A DNA stretch of 51,599 nt. It comes from Dipylidium caninum (Eukaryota; Platyhelminthes; Cestoda; Cyclophyllidea; Dipylidiidae). Position 1 is the stretch's first letter; the number at the start of each line of letters is the position of its first letter. A program made the position numbers and the translations under genes. Location of the stretch: positions 1 through 51,599 of the forward strand of contig QEYB01001017.1 of the NCBI GenBank assembly GCA_017562135.1, in the 5' to 3' direction. Shown piece after piece: positions 1 to 15,000 of this stretch. The notes under the pieces were generated by a model. It saw nothing but the letters and a program-made list of their open reading frames with translations, searched no databases and had not been told where the DNA came from.

Positions 1-3000
1 GGACGACGTCAAATGTGCGATAGAGTGGCAGATTGAGGACCGATACGAGCACGGGGGACTTGGTGAGGCCGGGAAATTGACACATGCAACTCATTCTTCC
101 ACTCATATCAGGCTACGTTCGACCCATCTCCATGCAAGAATGGGTGCAAAGATGCGCAAAATGCGAGTAGTTTGTCCATGCGATTTGGCAGTGGACGACG
201 TCAATGTGCGATAGAGTGGCAGATTGAGGCGCATACGCCGACTTGTGAGGCGAAATGGCACACATGCAACTCATCTTCCACTCATTCAGGCTACGTTCGA
301 CCCATCTCAGCAGAAATGGGTGCACAGATGCGCAAATCGCCGAGTATTTCGCCATGCGATTTGTGCAGTGGACGACGTCAATGTGCGATAAGTGGGCAGA
401 TTGAGGACCGCATACGCCGACTTGTGAGGCGAAATGGCACACCATGCAACTCATCTTCCACTCATTCAGGCTACGTTCGACCCATCTCATGCAGAATGGG
501 ATGCAAGATGCGCAAAATCGCGAGTATTTCGCCATGCGATTTGGCAGTGGACGAACGTCAATGTGGCGATAGAGTGGCAGATTGAGGACCGCATACGCCG
601 GACTTGTGAGGCGAAATGGCACACATGCACTCATCTTCGCACTCATTCAGGCTACGTTCGACACATGCTCAATGCAGAATGGGATTGCAAGATGCGCAAA
701 TTCGCGAGTATTTTCGTCCCATGCGAATTTGGCAGTGGACGACGTCAATGTGCGATAGAGTGGCAGATTTGGGGACCGGCATAGCCGACTTGTGAGGCGA
801 AATGGCACACATGCAACTCATCTTCCACTCATATTCAGGCTACGTTCGACCCATCTCATGCAGAATGGGATGCAAGATGCGCAAATCGCGGAGTATTTTC
901 GCCCATGCGATTTGGCAGTGGACGGACGTTCAATGTGCGATAAGAGTGGCAGATTGGAGGACCGCATAACGCCGACTTGTGAGGCGAAATGGCACACATG
1001 CAATATCTTCCACTCATTCAGGCTACGTTCGACCATCTCATGCAGAATGGGATGCAAGATGCGCAAATCGCGAGTATTTTCGCCATGCGATTTGGGCAGT
1101 GGACGACGTCAATGTGCGATAGAGTGGCAAGAATTGAGGACGCATACCCGGACTTGTGAGGCGAAATGGCACACAATGCAACTCATCTTCCACTCATTCA
1201 GGCTACGTTTCGACCCATCTCATGCAGAATGGGATGCAAGATGCGCAAAATCGCGAGTAGTTTCGCCCATGCGATTGGCAGTGGACGAGTCAATGTGCGA
1301 TAGAGTGGCAGATTGAGGACCGCAATACGCCGACTTGTGAGGCGAAATGGCACACATGCAACTCATCTTCCACTCTTCAGGCTACGTTCGACCCTCTCAA
1401 TGCAGAAATGGGCTGCAAGATGCGCAAATCGCGAGTAGTTTTTCGCCAATGTGGCGATTGGCAGTGGATCGACGTCAATGTGCGATAGAGTGGCCAGATT
1501 GAGGACCGCAATACGCCGAACTTGTGAGGCGAAATGGCACACATGCAACTCATCTTCCACTCATTCAGGCTACGTTCGACCCATCTCAATGCAGAATGGG
1601 ATGCAAGATGCGCAATCGCGAGTATTTCGTCCATGGCGATTTGGCAGGGACGACGTCAATGTGCGATAGAGTGGCAGATGGAGGACCGCATACGCCGACT
1701 TGTAGGCGAAATGGCACACATGCAACTCATCTTCTTCCACTCATTCAGCTACGTTCGACCCATCTCATGCATGTGTGGTCAAGATGCGCAAATGGCGCGA
1801 GTATTTTCGCCCATGTGATTGGCAGTGGACGACGTCAATGTGCGATAGAGTGGCAGATTGAGGACCGCATACCCCGACTTGTGAGGCGAAATGGCACAGA
1901 CATGCAAGTCATCTTCCACTCATTCAGGCTACGTTCGACCCATCTCCATGCAGAATGGGCATGCAAGATGCGCAAATCGCGAGTATTTTCGCCATGCGAT
2001 TCGGCAGTGGACGCGACGTCAATGTGCGATAGAGTGGCAGATTGAGGACCGCATACGCCGACTTGTTGAGGCGAAAATGGCAACATATATACATCTTCCA
2101 CTCATTCGAGGCTACGGTTCGACCCATCTCATGCAGAGATGCAAGATGCGCAAATCGCGAGTATTTTCGCCATCGCGATTGGCAGAGGACGACGTCACAT
2201 GTGCGATAAGGAGAGTTGGGGAACCGAATATTAGTGCCGACTTGTGAGGCGAAATGGCACACTGCAACTCATCTTCCACTCATTCAGGGGCTACGTTTCG
2301 ACCCATCTCATGCAGAATGGGCTGCAGATGCGCAAATCGGCGAGTAATTTTCGCCCATGCGATTTTGGCAGTGGACGACGTCAATGTGCGATAGAGTGGC
2401 AGATTGAGGACCGCATACGCGACTTGTGAGGCGAATGGCACACATGCAACTCATTTCCACTCATTCAGGCTACGTTCGACCCATCTCATGCAAGAATGGG
2501 ATGCAAGATGGCCAAATCGCGAGTATTTTTCGCCCATGCGATTTTGGCAGTGGACGACGTCAATGTGCGATAAGAGTGGCAGATTGAGGACCGCATACGC
2601 CGACTGTGTGAGGCGAAATGGCACACATGCAACTCATCTCCACTCATTCAGGCTACGTTCGACCCATCTCATGCAGAATGGGACTGCAAGTGCGCAAATC
2701 GCGAGTATTTCGTCCAATGCGATTTGGCAGGGACGACGTCATGTGCGATAGAGTGGCAGATTGAGGACCGCATACGCCGACTTGTGAGGCGAATGGCACA
2801 CATGCAACTCATCTTCCACTCATTCAGGCTACGTTCGACCATCTCATGCAGAATGGGATGCAAGATGCGCAAATCGCGAGTATTTTCGCCCATGCGATTT
2901 GGCAGTGGACGACGTCAATGTGCGATAGAGTGGCAGATTGAGGACCGCATACGCCGAACTTGTGAGGCGAAATGGCACACATGCAATCTCTTCCACTCAT

Positions 3001-6000
3001 TCAGGCTACGTTCGAACCCATCTCATGCAGAATGGGATGCAAGATGCGCAAATCGCGAGTATTTTTCGCCATGCGATTTGGCAGTGGACGACGTCAATGT
3101 GGCGATAGAGTGGCAGATTGAGGACCGCATACGCCGACTTGTGAGGCGAAATGGCACACATGCAACTCCATCTTCCACTCATTCAGGCTACGTTCGACCC
3201 ATCTCATGCAGAATGGGCAGCAAGATGCGCAATCGCGAGTATTTTCGCCCATGCGATTTGGCAGTGGACGACGTCAATGTGCGATAGAGTGGCAGATTGA
3301 GGACGCATACGCCGACTTGTGAGGCGAAATGGCACACATGCAACTCATCTTCCACCATTCAGGCTACGTTCGACCCATCTCATGCAGAATGGGATGCAAG
3401 ATGCGCAAATCGGCGAGTATTTTCGTCCATGCGATTTGGCAGTGGACGACGTCAATGTGCGATAGAGTGGCAGATTGAGGACCGGCATACGCCGACTTGT
3501 GAGGCGAAATGGCACACATGCAACTCATCTTCCACTCATTCAGGCTACGTTCGACCCATCCTCATGCAGAATGGATGCAAGATGCGCAAATCGCGAGTAT
3601 TTTCGCCCATGCGATTTGGCAGGGACGACGTCAATGTGCGATAGAGTGGCAGATTGAGGACCGCATACGCCGACTTGTGAGGCGAAATGGCACACATGCA
3701 ACCATCTTTCCACTCATTCAGGCTACGTTCGACCCATCTCATGCAGAAATGGGATGCAAGATGCGCAAATCGCGAGTATTTTCGCCCATGCGATTTGGCA
3801 GTGGACGACGTCAATGTGCGATAGAGTGGCAGATTGAGGACCGCATACGCCGACTTGTGAGGCGAAATGGCACACATGCAACTCATCTTCCACTATTCAG
3901 GCTACGTTCGACCCATCTCATGCAGAATGGGATGCAAGATGCGCAAATCGCGAGTATTTTCGCCCATGCGATTTTTGGCAGTGGACGACGTCAATGTGGC
4001 GATAGAGTGGCAGATTGAGGACGCGCATACGCCGACTTGTGAGGCGAAATGGCACACATGCAACTCATCTTCCACTCATTCAGGCTACGTTCGACCCATC
4101 TCATGCAGAATGGGATGCAAGATGCGCAAATCGCGAGTATTTTCGCCCATGCGATTTGGCAGTGGACGACGTCAATGTGCGATAGAGTGGCAGATTGAGG
4201 ACCGCATACGCCGACTTGTGAGGCGAAATGGCACACATGCAACTCATCTTCCACTCATTCAGGCTACGTTCGACCATCTCATGCAGAATGGGATGCAAGA
4301 TGCGCAAATCGCGAGTATTTTCGGCCCATGCGATTTGGCAGTGGACGACGTCAATGTGCGATAGAGTGGCAGATTGAGGACCGCATACGCCGACTTGTGA
4401 GGCGAAATGGCAACACATGCAACTCATCTTCCACTCATTCAGGCTACGTTTTCGACCCATCTCATGCAGAATGGGCTGCAAGATGCGCAAATCGCGAGTA
4501 TTTTCGCCCATGCGATTTGGCAGTGGACGACGTCAATGTGCGATAGAGTGGCAGATTGAGGACCGCATACGCGACTTGTGAGGCGAAATGGCACACATGC
4601 AACTCATCTTCCACTCATTCAGGCTACGTTCGACCCATCTCATGCAGAATGGGTGCAGAGTGCGCAAATCGCGAGTATTTTCGCCATGCGATTTGGCAGG
4701 GACGACGTCAATGTGCGATAGAGGTGGCAGATTGAGGACCGCATAACGCCGACTTGTGAGGCGAAATGGCACACATGCAACTCATCTTCCACTCATTCAG
4801 GCTACGTTCGACCATCTCATGCAGAATGGGATGCAAGATGCGCAAATCGCGAGTATTTTCGCCCATGCGATTTGGCAGTGGACGACGTCAATGTGCGATA
4901 AGTGGCAGATGTGGAAGGACCGCATACGCCGACTTGTGAGGCGAATGGCACACATGCAACTCATCTTCCACTCATTCAGGCTACGTTTCGACCCATCTCA
5001 TGCAGAATGGGAGCAGTGCGGAGAGCGCAAATCGCGAGTATTGTTCGCCCATGCGATTTGGGCATGGACGACGTCAATGTGCGATAGAGTGGCAGATTGA
5101 GGACCGCATAACGCCGACTTGTGAGGGCGAAATGGCACACATGCAACTCATCTTTCCCCCATTCAGGCTACGTTCGAGCCCCATCTTCATGCAAGATATG
5201 GATGCAGAGCGCAAATGCGCGGAGTATTTTCGCCCATGCGATTTGGCAGTGGACGACGTCAATGTGCGATAGAGTGGCAGATTGAGGACCGCATACGCCG
5301 ACTTGTGAGGCGAAATGGCACACATTGCAACTCATCTTCCACTCATTTCAGGCTACGTTCGACCCATCTCAATGGGAATGGGATCTAAGATGCAATATCG
5401 CGAGTATATTTTCGCCCATGCGATTTGGCAGTGGACGACGTCAATGTGCGATAGAGTGGCAGATTGAGGACCGCATACGCCGACCTTGTGAGGCGAAATG
5501 GCAACACATGCAACTCATCTTCCACTCATTCAGGGCTACGATTTCGACGCCCATCTCAATGCAGAATGGGAGTGCAAGATGCGCAAATCGCGAGTATTTA
5601 TCTCGCCATGCGATTTGGCAGTGGACGACGTCAATGTGCGATAGAAGTGGCAGATTGGAGGACGCATACGCCGACTTGTGAGCGAAATGCACACATGCAA
5701 CTCATCTTCCACTCATTCAGGGCTAAGCGGTTCGACCCATCTCATGCAGAATGGTCTGCAAAGATGCGCAATCGCGAGTATTTTCGTTCGCCCATGCGAT
5801 TTGGCAGTGGATCGACGTCAATGTGCGATTAGAGTGGCAGATTGAGGACGCATACGCGACTTGTGAGGGCGAAATGCACAGCACACGATATGCACTCATC
5901 TTCCACTCATTCAGGTACGTTCGACCCATCTCATGCAGAATGGGATCAAGATGCGCAAATCGCGAGTATTTTCGCCCATGCGATTTGGCAGTGGACGACG

Positions 6001-9000
6001 TCAATGTGCGATAGAGTGGCAGATTGAGGACCGCATACGCCGACTTGTGAGGGCGAAATGGCACATGCAACTCATCTTCACTCATTCAGGCTACGTTCGA
6101 CCCATCTCATGCAGAATGGGATGCAAGATGCGCAAATCGCGAGTATTTTCGCCCATGCGATTTGCAGTGGACGACGTCAATGTGCGATAGAGTGGCAAAG
6201 ATTGAGGACCGATACGCCCGACTTGTGAGGCGAAATGGCACACATGCAACTCATCTTCCACTCATTCAGGCTAAGCGTTCGACCTCTCATGCAGAATGGG
6301 GTGCAAGATGCGCAAATCGCGAGTATTTTCGCCCATGCCGATTTGGCAGTGGACGACGTCAATGTGCGATAAGAGTGGCAGATTGAGGACCGATAACGCC
6401 GACTTGTGAGGCGAAATGGCACACATGCAACTCATCTTCCACTCATTCAGGGCTACTTTCGACCCATCTCATGCAGATGGGATGCAAGATGCGCAAATCG
6501 CGAGTATTTCGCCCATGCGATTGGGCAGTGGACGAACGTCAATGTGCGATAGAGTGGCAGATTGAGGACCATACGCCGACTTGTGAGGCGAAATGGCACA
6601 CATGCAACTCATCTTCCACTCATTAGGCTAGTTCGACCCATCTCATGCAGAATGGATGCAAGATGCGCAAATCGCGAGTATTTCGCCCATGCGATTTGGC
6701 AGTGGACGACGTCAATTGTGCGGATAGAGTGCAGAATTGAGGACCGCATACGCCGACTTGTGAGGCGAAATGGCACACATGCAACTCATCTTCCACTCAT
6801 TGTCAGGTACGTTCGACCATCTCATGCAGAATGGAGCACAGATGCGCAAATCGCGAGTATTTTCGGCCCATGCGATTTGGCAGTGGAACGACGTCAAATG
6901 TCGATAGAGGGCAGATTGAGGACCGCATACGCCGACTTGTTGAAGGCGAAATGGCACACATGCAACTCAATCTTCCACTCATTCAGGCTACGTTCGACCC
7001 ATCTCATGCAGAATGGAGTAGAAGATGCGCAAATCGCGAGTATTTCGCCTCATGCGATTTGGCAGTGGAGACGTCAATGTGCGATAGAGTGCAGATTGAG
7101 GACGCATACGCCGACTGTGAGGCGAAATGGAACACATGCAACTCATTCTTCCACTCATTCAGGCTACGTTCGACCCATCATCAGAATAATGGATGGTATG
7201 CGCAAAATCGCGAGTATTTTCGGCCCATGCGATTTGGCAGTGGACGACGTCAATGTGCGATAGAGTGTGCAGATTGAGGACCGGCATACGCCGACTTGGT
7301 GAGGCGAAATGGCAGCACATGCAAACCATCTCCACTCATTCAGGCTACGGTCGACCAGTCTCATGCGATTGGGCTAGGCAAAGATGCGCAAAATCGGCGA
7401 GTTTTGCCGCCAGCGATTGGCAAGTGGACGACGTCAATGTGCGATAGAGGGCAGATTGAAGGACGGCATAACGCCGACTTGTGAGGCGAAATGGCACACA
7501 TGCACTCATCTTCCCTCATTCAGGCTACGGTTCGACCATCTCATGCATGAATGGGATCAAGATGCGAAATCAGCGAGTATTTCCGCCCCATGCGATTTGC
7601 AAGTGGAGCGACGTCAATGTCGATAGAGTGGCAGATTGAAGACCGCATACGCCGACTTTGTGAGGCCGAAATGGCACACATGCAACTTATCTTCCACTCA
7701 TCAAGCTACGTTCCGACCCATCTTTCCATGCAGAATTGGATGCAAGATGTCGCAAATCGCGAGTATTTTCGCCTCGCGATTGGCAGTTGGACACGTCAAT
7801 GTGCGATAGAGTTTCAGAATTGAGGACCGCATACGCCCCGACTGATGTAGGAAATGGCACACATGAACTCATCTTCCACGCATTCAGCACGTTCCGACCC
7901 CATCTCATGCAGAATGGGATGCAAAGATGCGCAAATTCGCGAGTATTTTCGCCCATGGCAGTTTGGCAGTGGACGACGTCCAATGTGCGAATAGGTGGCA
8001 GATTGAGGACCGCATACGCCGACTTGGTGAGGTGAAATGGCACACCATCGCAACTCAAGTCTTCCAACTCATTCAGTCTACCGGTTCGACCATCTCATGC
8101 AGATGGGGATGCAAGAATGCGGCAAATCTGCGAAGATTTTCGGTCCACGCGATTGGACCTGGACGCACGTCAATGTGGCGATAGGAGTGGCAGATTGGAG
8201 GACCTGCAGTACGCCGACCTGTGAGGCGAAATGGCACACATGCAACTCATCTTCCACTATTCAGGCTAACGGTTCGACCATCTCATGCAGGAATGGGATG
8301 CAAGATGCCGCAATCGGCGAAGTATTTTCGCCCATGCGATTTGGCAGTTGGACGACGTCAATGTGCGATAGAGTGGCAGGAATTGAGGACGCGCATACGC
8401 CGACTTGTGAGGTGAAATAGGCACTACATGCAATCATCTTCCACTCATTCAGTTCTACGTTCGACCCATCTCATGCAGAATGGGATGCAAGATGCGCACA
8501 TCGCGAAGTATTTTTCGTCACGGCGAATTTGGCCCTGGACCACGTCGAATGGTCGATAACGAGTGGCAGATTGAGGACCGCAATAACGCCGAACTTGTGG
8601 AGGCGAAGATGGCAACACATGCAACTCATCTTCCACTCATTCAGGCGTACGTTCGACCCATCTCATGCCATGAATGGGACATGATGCGCAAATCGGAGTA
8701 ATTTTCCGCTCATTGGCGAATTTTGTGCAGTGGATTGACGCAGATGTTGCGAGTAGAGTGGCAGATTGAGGACTCGCATACGCCGACTTGTGAGGCGATA
8801 ATGGCAGCACATGCTACTCATCTTCCACTCATTTTCAGGCTAACGTTCGAACCGCATCTCAATGACAGAAGGTGCAAGAGATGCGCAAATCGCGAGTATT
8901 GTTCGCCCATGGCGATTTGGCAGTGGATCGATGTAATTGTGCGAGTAGAGTGGCAGATTGGAGGACCCGCATACGCCGACTTGTGAGGCGAAATTGCGCA

Positions 9001-12000
9001 CATGCAACTCATCTTCCAATCATGTCAGGCTACGTTCGACCATCTCAATGCAGAATGAGAATGCAGTGCGCAAATCGGCGAGTATTTTCGCCCAATGCGA
9101 TTTGGCAGTGACGACGTCCAATGGTGCGAATAGAGTGGCAAGATTGAGGGACGCGGCATACGCCGGGCTTGTGAAGGCGAAATTGGCAACACTGCAACTC
9201 ATCTTAACACTATTCGGCTACTTTCGACGCCATCTCATGGCAGAATGGGCTTGCAGATGCGCAAATCGCAGAGTATTTCGCCCAGCGATTTGGCAGTGGA
9301 CGACGTCAATGTGCGATAGACGTGGGGCAGAGTTGAGGGACCGCCAATAACGCCGACTTGTGAGGTGAAATGGGCACATCATGCAACTCATCTCTCGCAA
9401 CTCATATCAGTCTACGTTCGATCCATCCCATGCAGAATGGGATTGCAAGATGCGCAAGATCGCGGTATTTTCGCCCATGCGATTTTTGGCAGTGGACGAC
9501 GTCAATGTGCGATTAGAGTGGCGATTAGAGGACCGGCATACGCCGAACTTGTGAGGTGAAATGGCACACATGCAACTCATCTTCCACTCATCAGTCCTAC
9601 GTTCGACCCATCTCATGCAGAATGGGATGCAAGATGCGCAAATCGCGAGTATTTTCGTCCACGCGATTTGGCCCTGGCCACCGTCAATGTGCGATAGAGT
9701 GGCGATTGAGGAACCGATACGCGACTTGTGAGGCGAAATGGCCACATGCACTCATCTTCACTCATTCAGGCTACGTTCGACCCCAATCTCATGAGAATGG
9801 GATGCAAGGATGCGCCAAATCGCGATATTTTCGCCCATGGGCGATTTGGCAGTGGACGACGTCAAGTGTTGCGTATTATGAGATGGGCCAGATTAGGACC
9901 GCAATACGGCCGACTTGTGAGGCGAAATGGGCACGACACATGGCAACTGCATGCTTTCGGCACTCATGTTCCAGGGGCTACGGTTCGCCCATTTCAGCAG
10001 AATGGGATGCAGGAATGCGCAAATGCGAGTAATTTTTCGTCCCATGCGATTTGGGCAGTGGACGACCGTCAATGTGCGATAGAGTGGCAGTTTGAGGACC
10101 GCATACGCCGACTTGGTGAGGCGAAATGGCAACAGCTGCAAACTCATCTTCCACTTCATTCAGGCTACGTTCGACCCATCCATCAGATGGGATTGCAGAT
10201 GCGCAAATCGCGAGTATTTTCGCCATGCGATTTGGCAGTGGACGCGTCCAAATGTGCGATAGAGTGGCAGAATTGAGGACGGCATTACGCCGACTTGTTG
10301 AGGGAAATGGCACACATGCAACTCATCTCTTCACTCATTCCAGTTCTACGGTTTTCGATCCATCCTCATGCAGAATGGGAATGCAAGATGCGCAAATCGC
10401 GAGTAATTTTTTCGTCCTACGCGATTTGGCCCTGGACCACGTCAAATGTGCCGATAAGAGTGGCAGATTGAGGAGCGCATACGCCGACCTTGTGAGGCGG
10501 AAATGGCACACACATGCAAACTCATCTCCACTCATTCAGCTAGAATTTGGAACCATAATCATGCAGAATGGGATGCAAGATGCGCAAAATCGCGAGTTAT
10601 TTTCGCCCATGGCGATTTGGCAAGTGGACGTACGTCAATGTGCGATAGAGTGGCAGATTGAGGACCGCATAAGGCCGACTTGTGCGCATGAAGATGGGCA
10701 ACACATGCCATACTTCATCTCCACTCCAGATTCAGGTTACGTTCGACCCATCTCATGCAGAATGGGATGCAAGATGCGCAACTCGCGAGTATTTTCGCCA
10801 TGCGATTTTGGCAGTGGACCGACGTCAATGTGTGCGATAGAGTGGCAGGATTGAGGACCGCATACGCCGACTTGTGAGGCGAAATGGCACACATGCACTC
10901 ATCTTCCACTCATTCAGGCTACGTTCGACCCATCTCATGCAGAATGGGATGCAAGATGCGCAAATCGCGAGTATTTTCGCCCATGCGATTGGCAGTGGAC
11001 TGACGTCAATGTGCGATTAGAGTGGCAGATTTGAGGACCGCATACGCCGACTTGTGAGGCGAAATGGCAACACATGCATATTATCTTGCCACTCATTCAG
11101 GCTAGTTCGACCCATCTCAATGCAGAATGGGATGCCAAGATGCGCAAATCGCGAGTATTTTCGCACCATGCGATTTGGCCAGTGGACGAACGTCACATGT
11201 GCGATAGAGGTGGCAGATTGAAGAGACCGCATACGCCGACTGGTGAGCGAAATGGCACACATGCAACTCATCTTCCACCTCATTCAGGCTACGTTCGACC
11301 CATCTCATGCAGAATGGGATGCAAGATGCGCATCGCGAGTATTTTTCGCCCATGCGATTGGCAGTGGACGACGTCAATGTGCGATCAGAGTGTGCAGATT
11401 GAGGTGACCGCATACGCCGACTTGTGAGGCGAAAATTGGCACACATGCAACTCATCTCCACCTCATTCAGGCTACGTTCGACCCATCCTCTGCAGAATGG
11501 AGATGCAAGATGCGCAAATCGCGAGTATTTTTCGCCCATGCGATTTGGCAGTGGACGACGTCAATGTGCGATAAGAGTGGCAGATTGGAGGACCGCATAC
11601 GCCGACTTGTGAGGCGAAATGGCAACACATGCAACTCATCTTCCACTCATTCAGGCTACGTCGACCCATCTCATGCAGAATGGGATGCAAAGATGCGCAA
11701 TCGCGAGTATTTTCGCCATGCGATTTTGGCATGGGACGGACGGTCAAATGTGCGATAGAGTGGCAGATTTGAGGACCGGCATACGCCGACTTGTGAGGCG
11801 AAATGGCACACATGCAACTCATCTTTCCACTCATTCAGTCTAACGTTTCGATCCATCGTCATGCAGAGATGGGATGCAAGATGCGCAAATCGCGAGTATT
11901 TTCGCCACTGCGAATTTGGCTGGACCCACGTCAATGTGGCCGATAGAGTGGCAGATTGAGGACCGCATACGCCGACTTGTGAGGCGAAATGGCACACAGT

Positions 12001-15000
12001 GCAACTCATCTCTTCCACTCATTCAGCGCTACGTTCGACCCATCTCATGCAGAATGGGATGCAAGATGCGCAAATCGCGAGTATTTTCGCCCATCGGCGA
12101 TTTGGCAGTGGACGAACGTCAATGGTCGATAGAGTGGCAGATTGAGGACCGCATACGCCGACTGGTGAGCGAAATGGCACACATGCTCACTAATCTTTCC
12201 ACTCATTCAGGCTACGTTCGACCCATCTCATGCAGAATGGGATGCAAGATGCGCAAATCGCGAGTTATTTTCCCCATGCGAATTTGGCAGTGGACGACGT
12301 CAATGTGCGATAGAGTGGCAGATTGAGGACCGCATACGCCGACTTGTGAGGCGAAATGGGACCACATGCAACTCATCTTCCACTCATTAGTCTACGTTCG
12401 ACCATCTCATGCAGAATGGGATGCAGATGCGCAAATCGCGAGTATTTTCGTCCACGCGATTTGGCCCGATGACCACGTCAATGTGCGAATAGAGTGGCAG
12501 ATTGAGGACCGCATACGCCGACTTGTGAGGCAAAATGGCACACATGCAACTCATCTTCCACTATTCAGCCTACGTTCGACCCATCTCATGCAGAATGGGA
12601 TGCAAGATGCGCAAATCGCGAGTATTTTCGCCCATGGCGATTTGGCAGTTGGACGACGTCAATGTGCGATAGAGTGGCAGATTGAGGACCGCATACGCCG
12701 ACTTGTGAGGCGAAATGGCACACATGCAACTCATCTCCACTCATTCAGGCTACGTTCGACCCATCTCAATGCAGAATGGGATGCCAAGATGCGCAAATCG
12801 CGAGTATTTTCGCCCATGCGATTTGGCAGTGGACGACGTCAATGTGCGATAGAAGTGGCAGATTGAGGACCGCATACGCCGACTTTGTGAGGCGAAATGG
12901 CAGCATCATGCAACTCATCTTCCACTCATTCAGTAGCGTTCGACCATCTCATGCAGAATGGGATGCAAGATCGCAAATCGCGAGTATTTTCGCCCATGGC
13001 GATTTGGCAGTGGACGACGTCAATGTGCGATAGAGTGGGCAGATTTGAGACCGCCATACGCCGACTTGTGAGCGAAATGGCACACATGCAACTTCATCTT
13101 CCACTCATTCAGGCTACGTTCGACCATCTCATGCAGAAATGGGATGCAAGGATGCGCAAATCGCGAGTATTTTTCGCCCCATGCGATTTGGCAGTGGACG
13201 ACGTCAATGTGCGATAGAGTGGCAGATTGAGGACCACATACGCCGACTTGTGAGGCGAAATGGCACACATGCAACTCATCTTCCACTCATTCAGGCTACG
13301 TTCGACCCATACTCATGCAGAATGGGATGCAAGATGCGCAAATCGCGAGTATTTTTCGCCCATGGCGATTTGGCAGTGGACGACGTCAATGTGCGATAGA
13401 GTGGCAGATTGAGGACCGCATACGCCGACTTGTGAGGCGAAATGGCACACATGCAACTCATCTTCCACTCATTCAGGCTACGTTCGACCCATCTCATGCA
13501 GAATGGGATGCAAGTGCGCAAATCGCGATATTTTCGCCCATGCGAATTTGGCAGTGGACGACGTTCAATGTGCGATAGAGTTGGCAGATTGAGGACGCGC
13601 ATACGCCGACCTTGTGAGGCGAAATGGCACACATGCAACTCATCTTCACTCATTCAGGCTACTGTTCGACCATCTCATGCAGAATGGGATGCAAGATGCG
13701 CAAATCGCGAGTATTTTCGCCCATGCGATTTGGCAGTGGACGACGTCAATTGTGCGATAGAGTGGCAGATTGAGGACGCGCATACGCCGACTTGGTGAGG
13801 CGAAATGGCACACATGCAACTCATCTTCCACTCATTCAGGCTACGTTCGACCCATCTCATGCAGAATGGGATGCAAGAATGCGCAAATCGCGAGTATTTT
13901 CGCGCCAATGGCGATTTGGCAGTGGACGACGTCAATGTGCGATAGAGTGGCAGATTGAGGACCGCATAGCCCGACTTGTGAGGCGAAATGGCACAATGCA
14001 ACTCATCTTCCACTCATTCAGGCTACGTTTCGACATCTCATGCAGATGGGAATGCAAGAATGCGCAAATCGCGAGTATTTTCGCCACGCGATTTGGCAAT
14101 GGACACGTCAATGGTGCGATAGAGTGGCAGATTGAGGACCGCATACGCCGACTTGTGAGGCGAAATGGCACACATGCAACTCATCTTCCACTCATTCAGG
14201 CTACGTTCGACCCATTCATGCAGATGGGATGCAAGATGGCTGCAAATCGCGAGTATTTTCGACCATGCGATTTGGGCAGTGGACGACGTCAATGTGCGAT
14301 AGAGTGGCAGATTGAGGACCGCATTACGCCGACTTGTGAGGCGAAATGGCACACATGCAACTCATCTTCCACTCATTCAGGCTACGTTCGACCCATCTCA
14401 TGCAGAATGGGATGCAAGATGCGCAAATCGCGAGTATTTTCGCCCATGCGATTTGGCAGTGGACGACGTCAATGTGCGATAGAGTGGCAGATTGAGGACA
14501 CGCATACGCCGACTTGTGAGGCGAAATGGCACACATGCAACTCATCTTCCACTCATTCAGGCTACGTTCGACCCATCTCATGCAGAATGGGATGCAAGAT
14601 GCGCAAATCGCGAGTATTTTCGCCCATGCGATTTGGCAGTGGACGACGTCAATGTGCGATAGAGTGGCAGATTGAGGACCGCAATACGCCGACTTGTGAG
14701 GCGAAATGGCACACATGTAACTCATCTTCCACTCATTCAGGCTACGTTCGACCCATCTCATGCAGAATGGAGATGCAAGATGCGCAAATCGCGAGTATTT
14801 TCGCCCATGCGATTTGGCAGTGGACGACGTCAATGTGGCGATAGAGTGGCAGATTAGAGGACCGCATACGCCGACTGGTGAGCGAAATGGCACACATGCA
14901 ACTCATCTTCCACTCATTCAGGCTACGTTCGACCATCTCATGCAGAATGGGATGCAAGATGCGCAACATCGCGAGTAATTTTGCGCCATGCGATTTGGCA

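Noticed and set aside
14395..14450. CENP-B box in the satellite monomer
   Set aside because: gttcgacccatctcat fits the ttcgnnnna half, but the cggg half is missing in the consensus.
13792..14844. A 350-codon open frame, and dozens of others of 60-240 codons on both strands within 1-20,012
   Set aside because: They are translations of the 179-bp satellite. The length is not a multiple of three, so frames rotate between monomers, and two of three + frames are stop-free in the consensus (a TAG in gcgatagag closes the other). Indels extend some by chance.
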